DNA of 30,417 nucleotides from Pleurotus djamor (Eukaryota; Basidiomycota; Agaricomycetes; Agaricales; Pleurotaceae): positions 1 to 30,417 of the forward strand of contig JAPEVF010000558.1 in assembly GCA_029747585.1 (NCBI GenBank), in the 5' to 3' direction. Numbering within the stretch: the first letter of the stretch is position 1; each line of letters opens with the position of its first letter. The notes beneath the pieces are model-generated. The model made no database searches, was not told where the DNA came from, and worked only from the letters and a program-made list of their open reading frames with translations. Position numbers and translations under genes: made by a program. Below are positions 21,257-30,417 of this stretch, piece after piece.

Positions 21257-23058
21257 ACATCCACTCATTTGACTTCAATATGGATCCCCCTCGGTTTTTG
21301 GTTACGACTTTTCGGACAACCTCACAGANTATCCCCCTTTCTTGGCTTACACCGTTCGACACGTTCACTCGGAATGCAATTTTTGGGAAGGAGTCCTCGA
21401 CAGATTCTCATCCACACCCTCTTGGACATTCAGATCCGCATCACCTTGGTTTAGGCGAACCTCAACGACATATCTCGTTTCCGCACATTGGCGCAGTTTC
21501 CGCCTCGTTTGCGTTCATGCTTTATATACAACACCCTCCTTATCATCCGTCGCACTAAGCGACCCACTCTCACTTGAACTCTTTCTCGCCCTCCACCTCC
21601 GCTCACCCACGCTCATTGCTTTCGCATATCCCTTTTCGGGAGCCTTCTTGCATATTTGACGACCTACTCGTACTCACACTCTTTGCATTTCTCGTTGCTC
21701 ATATCTTTGTTGCTCTCGGTCTGCTTCCCCTCACAACTATCCCTCTTACAATCTACCTCATGTACTTATCCCCTCACTCTCTCGCGGAAAATTCTCGCTT
21801 GGACGAGATATGTGTACTATCGTGTACAAAATGCCGACTCCTTTTCCCCAACCATCACCACCCCATCTCATTCCATTGGCTTCGTGTTGCATTCGCCAAT
21901 CAAGAATTTTTTCACTTTACGCAACCTTGCTCACTGCTTCGCCATTTATTTTTCGCACCATCTCTAGCAGCTTTTGATGCTTCTTGAAATTCTTCGTACA
22001 TATTGGTTTCGATTACCTGGGTCTATCCCAGCGTGTCACTTCTGCTCTTCGATTACCTATGTGTGTTACTAGCTACCCCCATCATTCATCTTCTTCATTG
22101 GCTTGACGACTTCTGGCATTCGTTTCCACTTTACACATTCTTGATCTTCTCATGCATTAGACAAGCTGTCTACTCTGTACAATTTATGCAATTAGCATAC
22201 ATCACCCATCGACATTCGTCTTTATTTTTGCTTAGTTCCTTATCCGACTCGATACTAAGTCCCTACCCTATATTCAACTTTGTTCTCTCAAAATTCCTGC
22301 TCACCGAGCCAACATCGAACGATTTTCTTCGTTGATTGAAGTGTGTGCGTTCCCACGAAAATGGAATCCCTTAGGGTGAAAACATGTGTTCTGAGGACAA
22401 TGGGCCTCGTGTTGATCATGGAACATAGGTTTGGAAGATTGAGATGACGGTGTGAGTTCATTAGAAGGAGGAAAACGTCAACAAGGAAGTACAAGGACTT
22501 AGGTCAGGAGTATGCCCGTGTTTCGCCATATGCGGGGATTCGCTGAGGTGGTGTGCTGTATCAAATTTGTTGGACGTTCTGAGGGGGATACGCAAAACTG
22601 GGGTACCCTGGTAAGAAATGGGGTAGGTTTACGTGTGGCTTGTCCGGGAAAAGGCGATGGACTTTTCTGATGGTGGTCTGGGCTCGAATGGGGGCTTTGG
22701 ATGTCGGGCTGTCCGGTCCTGAATTTGCACACCACCTGTGAGTACTGAGGTGAGGCCTCGAGGATGGAACGTTCTTGTTAGTTCTTATTTAGTAGATGTC
22801 GATGATGAGGTTTAGACCCGGTTGGTAGCATCAGTGCGTATTCGATTCAGGCTAATTTCCAGGATTGCGACTGTTTGCGAAGGTAAAAGAATGCCATGCG
22901 CTATGGCCAGGAGGAAGACGTCTATAACGGTATGGATAGTCCGATAAGACAGCAAAGTATTATATTCCTATAACCGGTCTGAGTGGTATGGTCGGACATG
23001 GACAAGTTCAAACGCACCATATTGAGTCCCTACGGACTTGTTGACGGGGACGCGGGCT
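21257..23058. other. Pyrimidine-rich intergenic region between convergent genes (1.8 kb)
   Basis: From about 21480 to 22340 the plus strand is strongly T/C-rich, which produces hydrophobic-looking open frames (for example 21574-21987) without splice support or known motifs. After about 22340 the bias flips toward G/A. The two flanking genes end here, so long 3' UTRs or an unannotated non-coding RNA are possible. An N stands at 21329. I call no protein gene. Confidence 0.4.
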
Positions 23059-23403
23059 TCAATGCTCCCCCAGCGCCGCTGCACCAGCCGCCTCTGCTCC
23101 TTCAACCTGCTGCCGCCTCCGTTCTTGGATTTGTTCCCGCTTCTCCGCGATGATGACAGCTGCTCTCTGATCCCATTGATACGCCCAGTAGCCCCCGTAG
23201 CCGAAGACAGCCATGGCTAGTATATGTCCACCTGGGTCTGTTCGTTCCGAGAATTGACGAAGTAGCAGTTAGACAAGCTTCAGTGAGTATTGAGCCAACG
23301 GCGACGCACTGTCGAATGGATTTCTCTTCTGTATGCCTAGCTGACCAAAGCGCGCTGCTAGTCCGAATAGTGAGAAACCAACTATGTTTGCGAGTAATGA
23401 CAT
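23059..23403 (-). CDS. Small single-pass membrane protein (90 aa), probably mitochondrial
   Basis: Two exons on the minus strand, 23403-23310 and 23237-23059, joined by a 72-nt GTGCGT...CAG intron in phase 1. It begins MSLLANIVGFSLFGLAARFG, then QLGIQKRNPFDNPGGHILAM, followed by a hydrophobic/aromatic stretch AVFGYGGYWAYQWDQRA and a charged coiled helix (EKREQIQERRRQQ) with an Ala-rich end. The shape (short, no cleavable signal, membrane stretch plus charged helix) is what I remember for small fungal mitochondrial inner-membrane proteins such as complex I accessory subunits; a specific subunit cannot be named with confidence. The start lies 177 bp from the divergent TPR gene. Confidence 0.78.
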
Positions 23404-23580
23404 TTTGGAGGATTTGGGCGACGACGGCGGGCACAAGTCGGCGACAATTGAAAACGTTTTAGCCAAGCAACGACAAATACGCGCCTATGAGACAAGGGGC
23501 GATCGTACCGGGCGTCTATCTCGTTGGTCTCCTGCAATTACAGCTTTTTGCCTCACGACTCACATCCTGACGGACGCAAA
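23404..23580. promoter_or_regulatory. Divergent promoter region (177 bp)
   Basis: The sequence between the start codons of the small mitochondrial-type protein gene (-) and the TPR gene (+). It is GC-rich near the minus-strand start and lacks an obvious TATA box, suggesting a shared bidirectional housekeeping promoter. Confidence 0.45.
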
Positions 23581-24574
23581 ATGTCTGCGGCTCTCAAAGC
23601 GACCCCACTTGAAGTTGTCGCAGAAAAGCTTGTGATTGCGAAGCAACACAAGGAAACTGGTGATGTAGCGTTCAAGGAGGGAAAGACAAAGGATGGTACG
23701 TCGGCTGTGGTATCACATATTGTGCTTTTCGTCCAATCTCTGCGTGTTTAACAGCACTCAGGTCGTATCATTCGGTGCGTCGTGTACCCTCTATCTTTGA
23801 AAGACGCTGCTGATTGCGATCTTCTCGTAGTCATTGTTATACCTCGCTGGTATAGATAAGTCAGTACAAATGACCTGCTATTCGATCGACGGCTAGATGA
23901 TCAATGAAATACAGGAATTCGACCGACGGACTTGGTATCAACGCACCTCCACCAGTTGGCCAGCCACCTGCACAAACACCGACGGAGGTACTCCTTAGGT
24001 CTTTCATTCTTCCAACCCACACTTAGATCGAAACTCCAGATCGACATCATGTTGGAGAAAGTGTACGCCAACATGTCCGCTTGCCATCTGAAGGAGAAGA
24101 ACTGGAAGAGAACGCTGGAAACCGCTGATAAGGTCACCTCACCTCCTGTCATATCTAGACGCTCTGTTCATCCTAATCACCTATCTTAGGCATTATTCAA
24201 AAATGGGCAGAACTATAAGGCCATGTTCCGCAAGGGAAAGGCTCTTGGTGAACTTGGCTTCTTCGAAAAGGCTGTGAAGGTGTTGGAAGATCTGAAGAAG
24301 AATAACCCAACTGGTATGGTCGTTTTCCTGACATATTTATAGAAAACCAGGACCTGACTCTGTCCATTCCATGATCACAGACGCCGCAGTCGCCGATGCC
24401 GAAATTTCCAGACTGAAAGCCATTGATAGAGAACGCGATAGGAAATCGAAGGAGAAGATGAAAGGTATGATCCCTGGTCCGTGCTGGCGCTCGCCCCCGT
24501 CTAACCATTTCGAAGGTTTCTTGTCTGGAAAATCGCTTTCCGTTGATAAAAACGATGATGATGATTCGTCTTGA
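23581..24574 (+). CDS. Tetratricopeptide-repeat protein, TTC9-like
   Basis: Eight exons: 23581-23695, 23755-23774 (20-nt microexon), 23831-23859, 23915-23987, 24040-24132, 24190-24313, 24381-24464 and 24516-24574; 198 residues. The first TPR helix pair is KLVIAKQHKETGDVAFKEGK with KDALRSYHSSLLYLAG. After a Pro/Gln-rich loop (NAPPPVGQPPAQTPTE) come IDIMLEKVYANMSACHLKEK with NWKRTLETADKAL, and a third repeat NYKAMFRKGKALGELGFFEK with AVKVLEDLKKNNP. A charged C-terminal helix and acidic tail end the protein. The three TPRs with the loop after the first resemble TTC9 and the TPR part of immunophilin co-chaperones, which bind Hsp90/Hsp70 C-termini; no FKBP domain is present. Intron 5 starts with the weak donor GTCACC (24133). 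Confidence 0.88.
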
Positions 24575-24790
24575 TTCGCATATCTCTACCTTCTCTTAGT
24601 ATCTTTTGTAGCTATACGATTTCTGGTACGGTTTCCTTGTAACTCGTTGCAAACTCGTTGTGTCATCTTTAGCACCACCGCCAAATTGTCAATCAATAAC
24701 AACGCGAGATGTCACGTCACATGGGCGTTACTGTCCCTGTCGTGACTCGTGGCCCGTGCAGCTTCGAGCCTGGTATCCTCATGAACACCA
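24575..24790. other. Intergenic, TERT promoter region
   Basis: 216 bp between the TPR gene and TERT. No TATA box near the start. An ATG at 24781 overlaps the leader in another frame and would act as an upstream start if transcribed. Confidence 0.35.
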
Positions 24791-27700
24791 ATGCCTCCTT
24801 CACGCGACTACATCTCAACACGAATATTAAATGCATACTTTCCCGTCACACGTAATCTCGGAGACTACCTACGAGAAGTTCTTCAACTGGATCCAACCTT
24901 CAGCTTTTGTTCCAATGAAGACTCTCCGACTCTAATGCATCTAATTTCGACCACGCTCGTCTGTTTTCGGCAGTCGTCGCCGTCAAGACAAACGTTTCGA
25001 GTCTTACCACCTTTGATGACAATGCGAGAAGTCAGTTAATCATTTAGCTCTTCGTCAAAGAGACGTCGCCTCCTGAAACTATTATTTGTTAGCTTATTGA
25101 CAGGGCTCAGGAACGCATCATCAAGTCCTCTCGAGGAGTAGATATCATCACCTCCGGGTACAAGCTTGTGAATGGCTTCGCTCTCATTGTAATATGAAGT
25201 CGTATTGATTTTTCGTATGCTAGAGGAGCAGCTCCAGTCAACGCGGGAAAGTAAACCGCGTTGGCGTCATGAACTTCTTTGTGAACACGGTTGTCACTGC
25301 GCTGCAGGGTCCTGACTGGGAGGCTCTACTACAGAGGTGCGACCTTTCTTTCTGTACTCTACCGCCGTCACTATCCTGCTAACCTACATTACTTAGAACT
25401 TGCGCTGATGTCATGATTCATCTGCTCACAGATACCTACATATTCGTTGCGTTACCAAATAACTGCTTCTGTCAAATGACTGGAGTCCCAATTGTGTCAC
25501 TGGCTCCGTTGCACCGCGACTTACTCGCTCCAGATCCTTCAACCTCTGTGAAAGCGAAAGCGAAAGTTGTCCCAGGTCAGACGGGGATCAAACGGAAACT
25601 TGAGGAGATTTTGCACCCGAGGCCGATGAAGCGTCGGCGGTTGGATCGAAGTGGTTCGTCTGTGTCCTCAAACTCGAGCAAAAAGGCGCCCATCGTGGAG
25701 TATGTCCTTCCCTTCACTTATCAACTTTGTGCTGACTATGTATCAGAATTTCACCCGTTAACATATCCCTCTCTCGGATGAAACTATACTACAGTCGACC
25801 CACGCGTGTCCCTCATTCCCAAAGGATTGTAGTCGGTCTTCCTCCCAAACGTGCGTCCTTGCTTGAATTCCAATCTTTCAATTACCCATGCCGATATTTT
25901 CAGACATACTCAATCAAATCGAGCCGGCATATCATCGCAAACCCAAAGCCTCTCCTGAGACCTGGGTTGATCCTGATCCCGGGAAACTAGATGAGCAGGC
26001 CCGGCTTCTGTCTAAGTATATTTTTCCTGGACAATATGGACTTTCCAACCCTTTCGCATCTACTCGGTCTCCTTTCGATGCGAAAGTACCGAATTTCGGT
26101 GATAGGCGACGAGAAATCGAGGTAGCTCTCAGCTTTGATTCGTGTTAGGGCAGATCTCATCCAACTCTTGCTTAGCTCAAAGGTCCATGTAAGACACCGA
26201 AACGCTTGAAAGTCACGCTCGAAGTCTTGCGGAGGATGATCCATAGACATGGGAAATGTGGGTATAAGCCGTTACGAGACAAGCTTTGTCCATCGAAGGT
26301 GGGTCATGAGTGTCATCGAACCACGGATTGCCTTACGGATACTGCCTTTCATGCGATAGGTCAAGACACCAGACCACAAAGACTTGGATTCGAGCATCAT
26401 CTTGGTAATGCCAGTTACTATATTCTGATCTTCCCCCCAGATTCTCATTTTTTACAAGGAAATGATGTCCGAGGACGCGTCGCATCTCTTCACCCAACAC
26501 GCCAGCGTGGATACTTCGACAGATACAGTTGGGAATCTTATCCCTGCTGACGGCCTTACCCAAGCGCGGAATCACGCTCAGTTGAAACCTAAATTCGCAG
26601 AATTCGCCTGTTCTTATGCCGAGGTGTGTTTCACACTTAGTCGGAGCTGACAGCATCTCCATTCACGTCGCTTCTGTTCCTCCAGGTTTTCCAATATGTT
26701 TCTGCCATCACGCAGACTGTAATTCCCAAAGCGTTCTGGGGTAGCGATGGCAACTACAAGCTTATAATGAAACGTGAGGCTTCATTGGTGTGTCTTCTCG
26801 CCTTGCTTAACCAGTCGTAGATGTCAGGGCCTTCATCAAATGCCGGCGGTTTGAGACTTTGACCTTGCATCATATTTTACAAGGGTTCAGTACCGCTGCC
26901 TGTGAGTGGTTGATGCCAGCGGGGTCAAAGCAGCCGCGGGTTTCCGTTTCAGACGCGTTGAAGCGAAGGGAGCTGCTTGAAGAGTTCTTGTTCTGGTACT
27001 TCGATGGTTTCATCATCCCTCTATTGAAGGTCCGTCCTCTCACTCCACCTGTCTACGGGTAGCCCCGTTTCTGATCTATCCGTGGCTAGACTACGTTCTA
27101 TATTACCGAATCTTCTGCGTTTCGAAAGAAAACGCTCTATTTTAGGCACGATGATTGGGACACAATTTGTGTGCCTCTGGTAGAGAAGTTGACGTCGACA
27201 ACCTTCCAGGAAATTCCCAAGGTACGGTTCGTTCCTTCGTGTAGTGTCTCTGGCTCACCAGGCGCGATAGTCTGAGTCTGAAGAACTTCTTCGTCAACGA
27301 AAGCTTGGGTTCTCCTTCGTTCGATTGTTGCCCAAGGATAGCGGAGTTCGTCCTATCGTGAACTTGAGGCGTAAACTTCCTGGATCATCGGTAAGAGAGC
27401 ATGAGTTAGTTGCGTTGATAATTCATTGACAGGGTGAATCAGGGTAACGCCACAGGGTCAGACAAGTCCATCAACCAGATCTTGCAAACCGCCTTCCATA
27501 TCCTCACATACGAGAAGGTAACCGCCTGGGGTGGAGGTCATCGAAAACTCGCGGCTAACATCTCGATTACCACTAGAAACAGCAACCCTTACGACTCGGG
27601 GCGTCCCTGTTTAACCCTGAAGAGATCCACCAGAAATTACTGCGCTATAAACATCGCCTGCCCAAGTTAGCCAATGGGAAATTGTGAGTGCCGCTCTCAC

Positions 27701-29512
27701 TTTATCAAACACCAAATTCATCGTGTTTCAGACCGAAACTCTACTTTGTCAAACTCGATGTTCAGGCTTGCTTCGATAGCATAGAACAGTCCAAGTTGCT
27801 GAGTATCATCCGTTCCTTAATCACCGAGGTTCGTGCAGTTGGCTCCACTTGCTTTGACATGCCATCGAGTATTTAATATAGGAACGATATATGATACAAC
27901 GCTACGGCGAAGTCTCCTCTGTTGCCGGACGACTGAACCGGCGGTTCGTAAAGCGAGCACTCCCTGAAGGTATGTACCTTTCGTTGGCCAGATCTATCCA
28001 AGGACCTGAAGCATAAACCCTTCCAGACGAACATCCTCATTTCATACGATATGCGACGGAACTCGCAGGAAAACTTCACGGGATTATATTCGCCGACCAA
28101 GTGGTATATCCCCACGCTAAGCATGAGGACATTTTGCAGCTTCTGGAGGAGCATATCACTGAGAACGTGGTGAAGGTTCGCTTTCCGTTCATCCTCTCTA
28201 ATTAGAACTCTTAACCTGTTTATTTGAAGATCGGGAACTCATACTATCGGCAAATGGTTGGGATCCCCCAAGGTTCCATTTTGTCAACGCTTCTTTGTTC
28301 CTTTTTCTATGGAGACATGGAGAGTAAATTTCCTGGCGCGATCATCGATGATCCTCACAGCGTACGTCGGCATTTCCACCGCTCTATGTTTACTACATCG
28401 CTGCATTAAAGTTGTTGCTTCGCATGGTCGATGACTATCTATTCATTACTACGGATCTTTCCAAGGCAAAGATGTTCTTGAAGACCATGATGGAAGGTGC
28501 GTTATTCTCACCGTATATACGATGACTGCCTCTTTAAACCTCTGATTCCCAGGTCACCCGGAGTATGGGTGTTTCGTGGCCAAAGATAAGACAATGACGA
28601 ACTTCGATTCTTCTGAAAATGTCTTGAATGTCGTCGAGCCCTCTCAGAGGAGTATGTCTTCGTTCCAATACGGTCACGCTAAGGTCCTCATATACACCCG
28701 TCTTTCTAGCCTTTCCGTGGTGTGGGTTGATGTTCAACATGTCAACACTATCGGTATCTATTGATTACACGCGACTGTACGGTACAAGTAAGTGACCTGG
28801 TTAAACAAGTTGCACCCCGTGCTAATTTACACAAGATCTGCGGAACACGCTTACCATTGATCGAGGGCACAATCCCGGGCGATCTTTCATGGCTAAGATG
28901 ACTCGGTGGGCCAGCTAGTGTTCTCTTCTTGACGGGAATCATGACTGTCTCTCCAGCCTGGCCCAGTCTCGGAGACAAAGTATCCTCTATGACTCCGAAC
29001 TCACTTCTGACCACGATGCACTGTTGAACGCGTATCAACATTTTGCCATCCTTGCTATGAAGATGCACGGTTATTTACATGAGTGGAATCTCATGACAAC
29101 TCGGAGTCATGTGTTGATCCATAGTGCGTCACTCCGTATGCATTCGCTCCCTCTCTTATATCTTATAGCTTCCTTCAGACACCATTAAACGAGTGATCAA
29201 CTCCACAGCTAAGTCGTTAGTCTCCTCTCGTACTGGGAAAGGTCTTGGCTCCCCTTCGCAATTTTCCAATTGCATCGTTAGTTGGTATGTTTCCTTGGCG
29301 CGCACAGGGACGCTTACGAACTGACGATGATGTTAGGCTCGGTGTGCATGCCTTTCACGCAATCTTCTCCACTAAGCCGCTGCGCTGCCGCCGGGCGGTC
29401 ATTGAGATGCTCAACGGTGATATGTCGTCCCCTAANGTATCAAGCATATCGGAAACGCTTTCGGAAACTCACCTCAGAAGCGATGAAGATGCTTTCTCAG
29501 ATACAATATTGA
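24791..29512 (+). CDS. TERT: Telomerase reverse transcriptase catalytic subunit
   Basis: About 26 exons, 1122 residues: 24791-25030, 25093-25167, 25224-25336, 25397-25699, 25747-25850, 25904-26121, 26176-26298, 26360-26404, 26459-26623, 26686-26773, 26815-27029, 27090-27221, 27271-27390, 27443-27517, 27577-27683, 27732-27828, 27882-27969, 28027-28175, 28230-28361, 28412-28496, 28553-28651, 28710-28787, 28836-28905, 28957-29123, 29179-29284, 29337-29512. TEN part: LLTDTYIFVALPN and a Lys/Arg NLS (208-224). RNA-binding domain: KYIFPGQYGL (CP motif, ~316-325), CGYKPLRDKLCPSK, and FETLTLHHILQGF. T motif FYITESS (~566). Motif 1 LLPKDSGVRPIVN, motif A KLDVQACFDSI (Asp717), B' MVGIPQGSILST, C VDDYLFI (Asp870, Asp871), D/E FPWCGLMFN. 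The C-terminal extension ends KMLSQIQY. All three catalytic Asp are present. An N at 29436 must be an inserted base for the last exon to close. Exon 2 may alternatively extend to 25188. Confidence 0.95.
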
Positions 29513-29897
29513 CTCGAGACGTGCGCTGTAGCATCCATATTTCCCTGCTCGACCTACTTCTTGCGTAGTTATTCATGCAACCTCGTACAATATTATTTAA
29601 GTATACGGTCACGTGTTGATTTCAATCATTCCGTCGGGGGCAGGTCGGAGGATTTGGACCGGCGCCGGAAGTGACAACCTTGGACGAGCAAGCATGTGCT
29701 CGATCACAGCATTCAGGCGCGGATTTCTCATCAACTCACATCGTCATACCAGAACAAGCCCAACCATCATCAGAGCTTCCAAGTATAAATACTCATCTCG
29801 CAGCGCTCACATCGCCCAACTACCTCTTTCTTTCCCTTCGCTTCCTCACCCATCTCAGCCGTCAATTCCCCAGCTCAGATCATTCTCCTCTTCGAAC
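29513..29897. other. Intergenic, glutathione peroxidase promoter and leader
   Basis: Contains a CACGTG E-box at 29610-29615 and a TATA box at 29784-29790. The leader after the TATA box is C/T-rich. An in-frame open stretch runs upstream from the GPx start through the TATA box. Confidence 0.45.
29784..29790 (+). promoter_or_regulatory. TATA box (TATAAAT) of glutathione peroxidase gene
   Basis: TATAAAT lies 108 nt upstream of the start codon at 29898, predicting a leader of roughly 80 nt. This supports 29898 as the main start. Confidence 0.55.
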
Positions 29898-30417
29898 ATG
29901 TCTACCTTCTACGATCTATCCGCTGAACTGCCTGGTGGAAAGCCATATCCTTTCTCACAGCTCAAGGGCAAAGTTGTACTGATTGTCAACGTCGCCTCAC
30001 AATGGTGAGGGGCCCAAATTTTCGCTATACAGAAGAGTATGTCCTTAATATACCCAAATCTAGTGGATTCACGCCACAGTACAAGGGTAGGTTCACCTTC
30101 GGGATAACCTCTAATCAATCTTGACTCTTATCTCATCTCGCAGGTCTTCAGGCCCTCTATGATAAATACCACGATAAGGGCCTTGAAATCCTTGGATTCC
30201 CCTGCAACCAAGTTCGTACCATTGTTGCGTCATAGGGCTCCAGGGCTGGTGGCTGAATGGCATTTTCTTCATAGTTTGGCTCTCAAGAGCCTGGGACTGA
30301 CTCTGATATCGCCCAATTTTGCGAACTTAATCATGGTGTCAAATTCCCTCTCATGGCCAAATCTGATGTCAACGGTGACAACACGAACGAAGTCTTCAAA
30401 TGGCTGAAGGAAAGGAA
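29898..30417 (+). CDS. Thiol-type glutathione peroxidase (Hyr1/Gpx3-like), 3' truncated by window
   Basis: Exons 29898-30004, 30064-30086 (23 nt), 30144-30211 and 30275-30417 (open at the window end). The start is [15 protein letters not shown]. The peroxidatic cysteine Cys36 sits in VNVASQCGFTPQY, split by the first intron. FPCNQFGSQEPG supplies the catalytic Gln and the conserved Asn, and [14 protein letters not shown] supplies the likely resolving Cys (equivalent to Cys82 in yeast Gpx3). A Cys replaces selenocysteine, so by family knowledge it probably uses thioredoxin to reduce hydroperoxides, and may also sense peroxide. The last visible residues ([10 protein letters not shown]) are also typical; the Trp/Asn catalytic end lies beyond the window. 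Intron 3 has a GTTCGT donor. An in-frame extension upstream encodes an Arg/Ser-rich segment ending RSFSSSN, which could serve as a mitochondrial presequence in a longer transcript. Confidence 0.93.

Noticed and set aside
21574..21987. Hydrophobic 137-codon frame resembling a membrane protein
   Set aside because: Its hydrophobicity follows from the T/C-rich composition; no splice-consistent gene or family pattern.
1..30417. tRNA genes, CRISPR arrays, transposon ends
   Set aside because: Looked for by eye (T-loop consensus, regular repeats with spacers, terminal inverted repeats) and none was convincing.

Overview
The window looks like nuclear DNA of a filamentous basidiomycete, most likely a mushroom-forming Agaricomycete. 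Coding sequence is broken into many exons by introns of about 41-80 nt with GT-AG ends. Genes sit on both strands with short spacers. The proteins include a DUF6534-type membrane protein (a family I associate with Agaricomycetes), a fungal MFS drug-type transporter pair, Iws1/Spn1, a FAM192A/Fyv6-type protein and telomerase reverse transcriptase. Exon models below were built by hand from frame, splice-site and family-pattern consistency; no search was run.

Layout, left to right: a partial membrane protein resembling fungal SRF1 (-, 1-1424); divergent from it a FAM192A/PIP30-type nuclear protein (+, 1545-2430); a stretch of degenerate ~19-nt repeats (about 2788-2939); a 65-residue small protein (-, 3092-3381); an AGC-like protein kinase with N-terminal membrane helices (+, 4172-5957); a DUF6534 membrane protein with several microexons (-, 6564-8444); a gene-poor stretch; a secreted double-psi beta-barrel protein (+, 9983-11051); two tandem MFS transporters with matching exon structure (+, 11329-13109 and 13296-15054); IWS1 (+, 15290-16628); a 2.6-kb gene-poor stretch with one doubtful small ORF; a Ser-rich disordered protein interrupted near a cluster of N bases (+, 19206-21256); a 1.8-kb pyrimidine-rich spacer; a divergent pair made of a 90-residue mitochondrial-type membrane protein (-, 23059-23403) and a TPR protein (+, 23581-24574); a full-length TERT gene in about 26 exons (+, 24791-29512); and the 5' part of a thiol-type glutathione peroxidase (+, 29898 to the window end).

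No operon logic applies. Most neighbours are unrelated housekeeping genes (IWS1, TERT, GPx, FAM192A) interspersed with membrane and secreted genes. The clearest local evolutionary event is the MFS tandem duplication, in which one copy uses a GC-AG intron where the other uses GT-AG. The N bases are diagnostic of local assembly uncertainty: one inside the last TERT exon must be an insertion for the reading frame to close.
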